Shown here piece by piece: positions 55,278 through 64,000 of a DNA stretch of 64,000 nt (positions are counted from its first letter, which is position 1; each line of letters begins with the position of its first letter). The DNA is from Calycina herbarum (Eukaryota > Ascomycota > Leotiomycetes > Helotiales > Pezizellaceae): NCBI GenBank assembly GCA_001414485.1, contig LLEY01000248.1, positions 1 to 64,000 on the forward strand. Direction: 5' to 3'. The translations under genes were made by a program, and so were the position numbers. The notes below the pieces were generated by a model. That model was not told the DNA's origin. It ran no database searches and saw only the letters and a list, made by a program, of their open reading frames with translations.

Positions 55278-57282
55278 ATGGATCCGAAATCCAATATGGA
55301 TTCAAATACCAAGGCTGCCGAGACGATAATTTCGCTGAATTCGATTGACAAGAGATCCTTAGCTGAAACAAGCCTCCCAGATGCCGTTCCAATATTGGCA
55401 ACACCATGGAATACAAGCCACGCAAGCAATAGTCATTCGATCGATCAATCAGCTGGTAACAATAACCGACCATCCTTTCTAGAAGACTCTTCCATCAACA
55501 ACTCAGCAAATGGCAACGACATTCAATCCTTGGAAGGCTTCTCTCTCAACAACCCGGGACAAAATAACAACATCCGCTCTGCCTTCCTAGAGGATCCTTC
55601 CACAATCAACCAGAAACAGAGCAATAATACACGCTCATCGTTTCTGGAAGACTCCTCGGTCCATAACGAAGGAATAACTAAAATACCTAGTGATCCCTTC
55701 TCGTTAGCGAATCAAAAACGCCCATCGGTTGACATCACATCCAAGTCAATCAAAACCACTTATCCTCATGGCAAGACCAAGAAGATAAAGAAGTATTACA
55801 ACAGACAAAATGCTCTTATCGACGGCTATCTTGGTAGCAATGACGAGGAAGCCCTGGAAATTTCTGACAACTTAAAAAATGGTGGGAAAGTAAAATTCGC
55901 AATTCGAGGAAGTTTCACTGTGAATTTCTTTCTGTTCATCATCCAGATGTATGCTGCCGTCTCGACAGGATCGTTAGCATTATTCGGGACTGCTGCCGAT
56001 GCATTTGTAAGTTTAAAAAAAAATGATCTCTTGTATTATCAGATGGAAACTTCAGATCGGATCTTCGCCGGTACTTGTAAAGCTTGAGATTGTTTGCTGA
56101 CTTGCGTAACTTCAGATGGATCTTGTTTCCTCGACAATTATGCTCATAACATCTCGGATGGCTGCGAGGCCAAACACAAAGTTCCCTGTCGTAAGTACAC
56201 TAAGTTAGCAGCAGCTAGACGTCCAATTCTGACGACTCACAAAGGGTAGAAAACGTGTTGAGACTGTGGGAATTATCCTCTTCTGTGCGCTGATGACGAC
56301 TGTTGCTGTGGAGCTCATTGTAAGTTGCCTTCTGAAGAAGTACCGAACTCTCTCGCTAAGTGATTCCAGATTGAGTCTGCAAGGGCCTTAGGGAAAGGTC
56401 CCAGTGACTCGGAGACACTTAAAATCATCCCTCTGATCTTCGTTGGTATTGCAAGTAAGTATTTCATAATCAATTGGTCGATCTGGCCGATCAACTGAGG
56501 GGAAAGCATACCTGTTACTTGAACATCATCTAACAGATCCCTAGTCTTCTCCAAAGGATGCATGTTCGTATACTGCTTCTTACTTCGACGCTACCCGGCT
56601 GCGCACATCTTCATGCTCGACCATCGAAATGACATAGCAGTAAATGCATTTGGTCTTGTCATGTCCATCGTCGGAACTCGTTTCAAGAAGGTCTGGTTTC
56701 TGGATCCAACAGGTGCTATTTGCATCGCACTTCTCATTCTTTTCAGCTGGGCCAGCACGGCTTTTGAGCACATGTGGTTTTTGGTTGGGAAGAGCGCGCC
56801 GCAAGACTTTTTGAACAAGCTGGTATACATGTCGATTACTCATGATACCAGAGTGTTAAAGATTGATACCGTAAGTTTCCATCCAGATAATTGGCGAAAG
56901 AGGGGGAAAGGCTAACTGCGATGAATAGGCGAGAGCGTATCATGCTGGCGACAAATATTATGTTGAGGTCGATATTGTTATGGCCCGAGACGAAAGACTA
57001 GAGGTAACACATGATGTTGCTGAAGGACTTCAAAGAAAACTAGAAGGTATGGTTTGATTGTTTCGGTGTATCGAGCGATCCTAACGAAAAATAGGTCTTG
57101 CTGATGTCGAACGAGCATTTGTTCATGTCGATTACGATGGCACACACAGCATTGGCGAAGAGCATAAACCAATATACGATATATCCGAGGCGAAGGAGCC
57201 GTTGATGCGGAGAGTGAAGGACAAGTTGACGTTCAAGGGGAAGGTATCCGAAAGAGAGGTGGGTGCTCGGTCGCAGGCGTGA
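55278..57282 (+). CDS. Cation diffusion facilitator, probably manganese type
   Basis: Seven exons (55278-56006, 56116-56190, 56245-56319, 56370-56454, 56545-56870, 56929-57046, 57095-57282) give 531 aa. CDF proteins export divalent metals or load them into organelles by proton exchange. The membrane part starts near residue 205 (KFAIRGSFTVNFFLFIIQM). The metal site in helix 2 is DAFMD (DxxxD) and in helix 5 DHRND (DxxxD), the pattern of Mn-type members rather than the HxxxD of zinc types. FPVGRKRVETVGIILF is the usual loop. The C-terminal cytosolic domain is YHAGDKYYVEVDIVM, AFVHVDYDG. The N terminus carries a threefold repeat of an SFLED-like unit (PSFLEDSS, SAFLEDPS, SSFLEDSS) between Asn-rich spacers. 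Intron 2 ends in AAG (CACAAAG|GGT). Confidence 0.9.
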
Positions 57283-58479
57283 GATACAGCGAGTTTTGCG
57301 TGTTATCGAAAAGCATATAGACCGGAACGGATTGCGAAATAATTTAATGAATATTGAAATACATACAATAGTACGTAGTGTGAGTTGCAACCTCAGAAAA
57401 AATCGAGACCAAAAACTTTAATCCATTTTGCAACACGCCTACAACACACCAACGCGGGCAAATATCCGTCCTGGAGGCATCCGACTACTTGAAACTTGCT
57501 TTGCTCTTCGGGTACCCATCGCGTGGTTCCACCTTCCGACCGGCATTTAAATAGTGGTTTACGATGGAATTGCTAAAGTGCTGGTCTGAATGCTGCCTCC
57601 CAAAACATTCTCCTCCCTAGCCTCCTCAATTATCCTTATCACCTGACATTGAAAGCTACATCTCCCTTTCCAAACAGAGATATCGTAAGGTTCAAGACTT
57701 TCAGAAGTGCTACATTTTGATACGGATTAGTTGTTTCCTTTTGTCTGATTAAATATTGTCCTTAGCAAATTCCCTTTACAATATTAACGTGACTTCACGT
57801 GGGAGCACCTGGTGAATGGATCGTATGGTTCCTCCCTCTCACTCACTAATTGCTATTATGCGAAATTACAAACATAAAAGATTATGAAAACTATTTTTGG
57901 AATTATAATATGCCTTCTTGCTAATTAGTCTATTAGTCGCTGGGTATCTCCAACGGAAGAGATTTTCGCTAAATATCAACAGTGATGAATGAAACACTTT
58001 CCAGCTTTGTAACAAAGCCGTGAAGGTTCTAGATCGCGAATTTTTATTCATAAAGTCGCTCAGAGTACTTTGATTGATTGTGAACCCAGTTTGAAATGTG
58101 AAAAGGGGAACAGTTCTAGAGGGGGGAATGTTGGACAATGAGAAAATAGAGAAGCATGCTGAAAAGTATAGAATTGTAGTCAAAAAGGAATGAATCAAGC
58201 CTGTAGGATGTTAAGGTTTTTTAAAACTACTCAACATTTTGCTTAGAACCACCCTTAGCATCAAACAACAAATAAAGAGTGGAATAAAGTATGTTGTAGC
58301 CGTTCCGACGCGAAAACAAAAATGTAGAAAGAACCACCTGAGAGGGGTTTAAAGGTTTCTATATTCCACCAGAATTCTCTCGACCCGAGAATCACCTCCT
58401 TTTTCCAATTCTATTCCCGTGGATAGAAGTCCAAATAGACAGACCTCGTTGTATTTCCATCCAACTACTCCTCCCCCTC
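57283..58479. other. Intergenic stretch
   Basis: About 1.2 kb, AT-rich in the distal part. No convincing gene. Confidence 0.5.
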
Positions 58480-58881
58480 CTATTCAACCAAATCATCAGT
58501 CAAACAGATATTAATGTCCTTGTCTTTTTTTTCGGTAGTACTGCAGGGTGAAATATCACACACTTTTATTTCACAATCTGGCTCTTCGATAGAGACAGCA
58601 CTCCCACGGGGTTGAGCTCTTTTTCCCTTTCGTCTAACGATTCCTAGCGTTCTCCTCCTTGCACGTTGGCTACCAGTCATGCCGGCGAGTTGCTCTTCCG
58701 AGCATTTTGAAACCTTATTGGGATCGTTGAGATCGCAGTCCGCTTGAGGGAAGATGTTGCTACTTTCATCTCTTAGACTCCCAGTTGCAAGATCATTGAG
58801 TTCATTCCGCGTGTGGGCTTGCGATCCGTAGGCGATGGCAGTGAAAACCACAACGGTAGTAAGGATGGAATGGGCATGCAT
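58480..58881 (-). CDS. Small secreted cysteine-containing protein
   Basis: 133 aa from ATG 58881. A signal peptide is clear (HSILTTVVVFTAIAYGSQA, cleavage near AYGSQA|HT). The mature protein is hydrophilic, with a basic middle (RARRRTLGIVRRKGKRAQPR) that contains dibasic processing sites and a C-terminal cysteine group (DCEIKVCDISPCS...ICLTDD). The even spread of Cys suggests disulfides. It has a diverged, broken duplicate at 59997-60365. Likely an effector or surface peptide; function unknown. Confidence 0.7.
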   Translation of the reverse strand: MHAHSILTTVVVFTAIAYGSQAHTRNELNDLATGSLRDESSNIFPQADCDLNDPNKVSKCSEEQLAGMTGSQRARRRTLGIVRRKGKRAQPRGSAVSIEEPDCEIKVCDISPCSTTEKKDKDINICLTDDLVE

Positions 58882-59996
58882 ATTGAAGATGATGATATTG
58901 TACTGAGTCGCGCTTGAAGGATTGAAAGAGAGGCAGATATTGTGGGATGTGTTTGCAAGGTATTTGGAGAGGGTTTAGGCCATGGTTGGTGATCGATGGA
59001 ACAATTATTGTGCGAATCAGTGTGATAATAGCTTTCTTATACGGGTTTCAATGTTCCCATAAGAAGATGACGAGCAAGACCAATAAGTCCCCAAAGTTTG
59101 AAATAGAATTATAACTGCCAATGCATCAAGCTTAGCCACAAGATGTAGCACTGCAATTGGAGTCTGACGCCCCCGAAAATAGAATTTGAATTCCCTTTCT
59201 GGAGAAAAAAACCAACAACCCAAGCCATCCGGTAGGTGTTGGTCCTTGCAAACTTCCCCATTTTAAGAGCTCTATCGGAATTACAACATCCGTGTTCAAT
59301 ATTTACAAGTGGCGATGTGTGATCCAAATATCCAGGAATGACTTGCAGTTGTTTGTAATTATTCCCAATTTAGCACCAACAACACCAACGGTGGGAAACA
59401 GACCAATAAGGCTGGTTATTTAATATGATTCCGAATTACGGTTGCCTTTTTACAGCTTGATTTAATTGCCTTCTAGTACGAAACTTTCCTTTAATATTAT
59501 TTACGATAGGATTGATGAACGAAACGAATTTTAGATTGAACTAAAGTTGTGAAGACTCTAAAATCTTCTCTGTAAGTTCAATTAAAAAGTTCCATAGTTG
59601 ACCTTTTAACCTATGTTCACATAAATTGACCAAAGGGACACTACCATGTTTAAACACTGAGATGTGGAATGTAATTGAAAGAATGATGAGTGAGATTTTC
59701 CCCCTATCTCGAAGCTACCTGCACAACAATTTGCCATTCCAAATCAAACCACGAAACGAAAACAAATACCTCTACCTATAAAGAATGGGATGAACAAAAA
59801 ACTATAGTAGTAACGGTATCAAAGCAAAAACATGGAGGGCAGACAGAGTGACATAACTCAGTACTGTTCCTCGTTAACGACCGAAAATTCGAAAATCCCA
59901 AGTTCCCATGCCAAAACCTCCTTACCCCTTCATTTCTCCCCCATGGATTCCTGCATTGTAAATCATGTTCATACAATCAATTATCATTGTTTGCCA
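58882..59996. other. Upstream region of the secreted-protein gene, with a duplicated block
   Basis: 59124-59142 is identical to 60634-60652 (19 nt), and 59276-59292 is close to 60820-60836. These lie at the same distance from the two related genes, so the duplication took in upstream sequence. No separate gene is clear. Confidence 0.5.
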
Positions 59997-60365
59997 TCAA
60001 TCACAACCCACCTCCTCCAACTCTTCCTCTGTACAGTCTTCATTACAGTAGCAGTATGAATCACAATCACAAGAATCCCACCACCATCGAGCTGCCAAGG
60101 CTTTATTGTGTCCTCTGCCGCCCTCATTTCTGCCAAAAATCCCCCCGAGACTAGACAATTGTTCACTTCTGCGAACTGAGCCACTGCTAGAGTCACTGTT
60201 GCCAATGACTTCCAGTTCTGCAAGAACAACGTTTAGATCACCGCCCTCTTTGGAAAAAATAGTGGCGGCAACATCGTCCTCGACCATATCCCTTGCATGA
60301 GCTTACGTTCCAGAGGCGATAGCAGTGAAAACTGCCATGGCGGTAAAGATAGATTGGGCAAGCAT
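59997..60365 (-). pseudogene. Duplicate of the 58480 secreted protein, with a stop in the signal peptide
   Basis: From ATG 60365 the frame reads QSIFTAMAVFTAIASGT and then meets TAA at 60303-60305. It goes on as AHARDMVEDDVAAT to a cysteine-rich end (CDCDSYCYCNEDC) and stops at 59997. In the paralogue the same place is a Gln codon (CAA), so the stop is a CpA to TpA change. A GTAAGC donor overlaps the stop; I found no acceptor that restores the frame, so a pseudogene is favoured. Without the stop it would be a 122-aa secreted protein. Confidence 0.6.
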
Positions 60366-61434
60366 GTTGGAAATTAAAGTGTTTGTTGAGAAGGGTAATT
60401 TTTGGGAGAGGAGAATGAGTCGAAGAAATTGAGAGGTGTATTTTGAGAATTGAAAAGTATTTTGGGGCAGTTTTCGAGAGAAATTGAAGACTTTGAGCTC
60501 TGTGAGTTTGTTTTTAAATGGTGTCGTGATGAAAATAATGATCGTTCCATGGAAATAGCGTTCTTAAGTAGTTTTCAATTGTTATCTTAAGCAATGACTT
60601 ACAGGTCCCGAAGAGAGTAACAACAGCCAGCTCATCAAGCTTAGCCACAAGACATAACACTCTCATCTTGGAATCCGAGCCTCCCGAGAAACAACGATAG
60701 TCGTATGGGAATATGAAACGTATGTTGATGACTTCCAGAAACAAATACTAAAAACCACAGCCTTCCGCAAGCTTGCTGGTGTTCTTGCAAATCTTCAATC
60801 TTCGTTTTGCCAAGTCGAACGGAATTGCAACATCCGAGATCAATACTTACATGTGGCAAGACGCAACCCGAAGAGTTGGGACTGTGTTAGTACCTGTTCC
60901 CAATTTAGAACCAACAGAAACAAGAGCAGGGGGTGGGAACACCCGAATAAGCGAGCAAACCAACATTCCAACAAATAAGGAAACAAATCCAACCAATGAA
61001 CCAGAAACAAGATACGACACCTCAGTTCACGCGCCAAATCTCAAAATAGAAATTGATTCACATATCGCGACCGACATAGGCCAAACTGAGTTTTGTTGAG
61101 ATTGGTGAGGTTTGGGCAACTTGGAATTGACCGCAGAGTGAAATGAGTAGGCAGTGCAGTGCATTTGTTTTATTTTACCAGAAAGGAAGGTGTGACATGT
61201 GAGATCTCCACCCCAGTAGAGAGTTTCTGAAGTTTAAATAAGAGGGAATTCTCATTTGATCTTTCCTTATCCTCAACTCAAACCTCACTTCCTCCTACAC
61301 CAAGAACCTCAAGAACATCAAGAATATTATCAACAACACTTCAAACGAGCCCCTTCAAGCATCTTCAAAGTCTCAAAACTCCGAAATAATTTCGCTTCCT
61401 TCCCCTGCTTTTCACCCCAATATCAAATTTCACT
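60366..61434. other. Intergenic stretch with the second copy of the duplicated block
   Basis: 60634-60652 and 60820-60836 match the region upstream of the 58480 gene. The last 200 bp are the leader of the next secreted-protein gene. No other gene seen. Confidence 0.5.
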
Positions 61435-61779
61435 ATGTTTACTCTCCGCGTCTTAGCAGTTGCGGCTGTTCTTTGCACACTGGTCTCAGGGATCCCACTT
61501 CCATCAAACAATGCCGAGACTGCCTCACTTCAACCCATTCAAACTTCGACTACCATTCTACCTCCAAGTGTTGCAACGCTAGCCAAAACACAAGCTCTTA
61601 CTAAGAGGAAAGGAGGAGGAGGGTTGAAAGGCGGACCAGCCCCAAAGGCTAAGCCTGATCCCGAAAAGAAGGAAGGCCTCAATGCCGACTTGAGCGATGT
61701 CGGCGTCAGCGATAATCCCGATGACCCGGCGAACAGAACCCAAGAGCAGATAAATGATGATGCTTGCGCTGGATGTTAA
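61435..61779 (+). CDS. Small secreted protein with processing site
   Basis: 114 aa from ATG 61435. The signal peptide is LRVLAVAAVLCTLVSG with cleavage before IPLPSNNAE. A Thr/Ser/Pro-rich stretch is followed by a dibasic Kex2-like site (TKRKGGG), a Gly/Lys/Pro region and an acidic Asp/Asn-rich end that closes with DDACAGC, two cysteines two residues apart. No known domain. The signal peptide end LVSGIPL is the same as in the 59-aa peptide at 62619-62798, so the two may be related. Confidence 0.7.
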   Translation: MFTLRVLAVAAVLCTLVSGIPLPSNNAETASLQPIQTSTTILPPSVATLAKTQALTKRKGGGGLKGGPAPKAKPDPEKKEGLNADLSDVGVSDNPDDPANRTQEQINDDACAGC

Positions 61780-62618
61780 TGTTGTGCAGCGCACTTTGTA
61801 GGAGATTTGTCAAGTTGGGATGTCTTAGATCTACAGAGGAGGCGGGAGAGAGGAAATTTGCTTTCCGCGTGAAGGTCTCAGCGTGGATTTATATGTTGTC
61901 TCTTTGTTTTATTTTTTCGACGCTCGTTACCTTTATGTTTGCACATTGGAATTACTTAAATTAGCGTTTAGCAGTTCTATCTTCTATTTACTATGACCTT
62001 TCAGCGCTTCGAATAACAAGATGAAATTTTGAAAGTGCGAGTGGAAGTTAATACAATAACTAATCCCCGCGGATCACTTTCTAAGAGAAGAGCTTTTTAG
62101 GAAGAGTCTTGCAGAAAAAAAGTTACTGTAAGGCAATCGCCCGATCTACCCTTTTTGAAAGGAATTGCACTAGACATGGCGAATAAATTAGTACTTCAAA
62201 TGCAATTATTTTCATAACCTCGTGGAATAATAAGAGTAAGTAAAAGATCACCACAAAATCACAAGGTAAATTGTGATCAAGTCAAAAAGCTGATTTACGC
62301 GCGAGCGACGATAAATATCTCAAGCGAATGATAATTTGATAAAGTAACAATGCCCAGATTCCAAAAGATAGTGTGAAGCACATCCAGTTGTCTTGAATGA
62401 CCAACCCCAAAGCTTGCCGTAACCCCCGAAAGTTCAAAATTCAAAAGCAGCCCATATCCCAACTCCTAACCTCCAGCATCTTTTCTCCCTAACTTGCTCT
62501 AATAAGATGTCTAAACCCTGCCTCCCTTTGAGTACCAAGATCAAAAGCCTCCAAGTTCATGGATAGCAGAGTATATCCGCGGCTAAGTCGTGGTAGCATC
62601 CGACAATATTTTCGTATC
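61780..62618. other. Intergenic stretch
   Basis: About 0.84 kb between two secreted-protein genes with facing 3' ends. No gene recognised. Confidence 0.5.
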
Positions 62619-62798
62619 CTACGAATTTTCCTCAAGGACGATCGGCGGAGCAGGGTCGTAGGCAGTTCCGGTGTTGTCGACCGCGCTGTTGGTTGGATAG
62701 TCTATTCCGGGCGTGTATTCATCCCTCGGATGAAGAGGGATTCCAGAAACTAGAGATGCGAAGACGATGCCGGCGGCGAGAAGTGAACATGCAAGCAT
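62619..62798 (-). CDS. Very small secreted peptide, 59 aa
   Basis: ATG 62798 to TAG 62619, 59 codons. A strong signal peptide (MLACSLLAAGIVFASLVSG) is followed by IPLHPRDEYTPGIDYP and a short acidic, Pro-rich tail ending VLEENS. Pre-peptide end LVSGIPL is shared with the 61435 gene. There are no cysteines in the mature part. Coding status rests on the signal peptide and codon use; no homologue is known to me. Confidence 0.55.
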   Translation of the reverse strand: MLACSLLAAGIVFASLVSGIPLHPRDEYTPGIDYPTNSAVDNTGTAYDPAPPIVLEENS

Positions 62799-64000
62799 CT
62801 TGATTTTGAGGAGGAGGGTTTGGCGTAGAGTGTGAAATGTGTGATCGGTGAAGAAACAAACTGAGAGATTACAAGGATGAAATAGAGAGGATGATTTGTG
62901 ATTATAGGGGCTGAAAATGTGCTTGGATGTTGATGGAGGAGCGAATGAACTTATTTCATAACTGGTAAACGTCTTTTATATGAACGTTGTACTCTCCCAA
63001 CAAATTATAGCAGCTGTTAAGAGACAACCAACACACAACGCTCGGCCACGGCCCTACTAGCGGAAGTTTGAAGGCCCGAAATAAATATAGATTTAAATTG
63101 GTGAGAATATCCAACAACTTCCCGAGCCCAGAACCAACACCACAGCCACTCCACGAAATCGTGTTGCAAGCGCCAAAAAAAGACTGCAGTCTGACGAGAG
63201 GAAACGAAAAACACAAGACCTTGAACATAGTTCACTGCAATTGACAAGGGCTAAGAATAGCCAACCACGCCGATGAAATTGAGAGAGAAAGTCTTCAACG
63301 TCGACCAATTAGAATTTATGTCTTATTTAATCGTTTCCGAATTCGTGACCGTCTTCTCCTGCAGTCCCTGGTGGCGGCACATCCTCGGCCCACTGACCCA
63401 CCCCGCAGACCCACCAGAAAAGAGTACTTAGAAACGTAACAGTCCATAGCGGGACCCAGCAAAGCAGGGTTTATTTAGGAGGCCCCGTTATGGACTGTTA
63501 CGCCTGGGACGAAGTAGGTTCATGTCGAGCAAGGGATCGGTGGCGCCAACAAACCACTAACAAGCCAACAAGCGGGAAAACAGTTCCTGGTTCCGACGTA
63601 TGACAACAAAATTGCTCTCCTTCCCCGCACACTCGTAACCAATGAAACCCAACCAGGGTAGTAAATGCGCATCATGTTCCTTCCTTCGAGCGAAATGCAA
63701 CAAAATCTGCAGCATCCCACTAGCTGCCAATAGAAGTGATAGAACCAAGAAAAGCGGGAAGTTCGTTGCATTTCGCAATATGCAGCTTTCCCAGACGGAT
63801 TTGGTCTTGATTTGTAGAGGAGGAAGCGGTGAGCTCCACGAGTTGAGGTGGTGGGAATAACACGTGATGTTGGAAGAGAGACACATTTCATTTTTTAAGA
63901 TCTTGCATCTTTTTGACCAGGTCTTTCTTGGTGTACGAGAAGGAGGTTGGGAGTGTTATCCCAACCTCTCCCTTTTCTCAGCTTTCTGGGGCCACCAATT
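62799..64000. other. Intergenic end of the window
   Basis: About 1.2 kb. Contains the 20-bp-arm hairpin at 63435-63502 and a 12-bp inverted repeat (63690-63701 and 63765-63776). No gene recognised. Confidence 0.5.
63435..63502. repeat. Long hairpin (about 20-bp arms)
   Basis: CGTAACAGTCCATAGCGGG (63435-63453) pairs with CCCCGTTATGGACTGTTACG (63483-63502) with one mismatch, separated by a 29-nt loop. Likely the end or remnant of a transposable element. Confidence 0.7.

Noticed and set aside
57866..58198. Minus-strand frame with a hydrophobic start, possible secreted protein
   Set aside because: AT-rich sequence gives such frames by chance; the rest is low-complexity and unlike coding sequence.
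37582..63514. Shared CCTGGGACGAAG at 37582 and 63503
   Set aside because: A 12-base match is expected many times by chance in 64 kb.
63642..63860. Plus-strand frame with a CxxC-type start, possible small zinc protein
   Set aside because: Cysteine spacing fits no known finger and the region is intergenic in character.

Overview
The window is nuclear DNA of a filamentous ascomycete. Genes carry many short introns (about 45-70 nt, GT..AG, with CTAAC/CTAAT/CTGAC-type branch sites). The gene families are fungal: Pam17, Slx9, Uba4, Gcn2/CPC-3, Fet4-type permease, 2EXR, CorA-like and HeLo-like N-terminal proteins. The accessory families and several small secreted proteins make Leotiomycetes/Helotiales my best guess, but that is inference. 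Coding models were built by hand from reading frames and splice signals. Every multi-exon model I give as intact sums to a whole number of codons.

Left part (1-17 kb) is accessory. It holds a tRNA-Arg(ACG) gene whose T-arm is split by a 51-nt insertion that looks like an mRNA intron, and a multi-pass membrane-protein gene broken by a 495-bp TA-flanked MITE and a frameshift. Next comes a head-to-head pair: a kinase-TPR-beta-domain protein (-) and a CorA-like membrane protein (+). These are followed by a tandem kinase-pseudokinase protein, then two 2EXR paralogues, one frameshifted. The kinase-TPR, CorA-like and kinase-pseudokinase designs resemble fungal self/non-self and cell-death proteins.

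Middle part (17.5-45 kb) is mostly housekeeping: ARG7 (argJ) divergent from GCN2, then PHA2 (prephenate dehydratase), HTD2 (mitochondrial 3-hydroxyacyl-thioester dehydratase), a PH plus leucine-rich-repeat protein, tRNA-Ala(AGC), a small secreted protein, a chromodomain protein divergent from PAM17, UBA4 (Urm1 pathway) and SLX9 (ribosome biogenesis). ARG7, PHA2 and GCN2 all belong to amino-acid supply and its sensing.

Right part (45-64 kb) holds a fusion of a HeLo-like fungal STAND N-terminal domain with a degenerate Cdc42/Rho GTPase, and beside it an unrecognised 330-aa protein. It also has a FET4-like low-affinity iron permease, a CDF (probably Mn) transporter, and a cluster of small secreted proteins. 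One of these is a 59-aa peptide and one is a duplicated copy with a stop codon. Intergenic stretches are long, AT-rich and carry hairpins and diverged repeats.

The strongest leads are the T-arm intron-like insertion in tRNA-Arg, the HeLo-like/pseudo-Rho fusion, the kinase-pseudokinase and kinase-TPR genes, and an unusually high share of introns ending in AAG.
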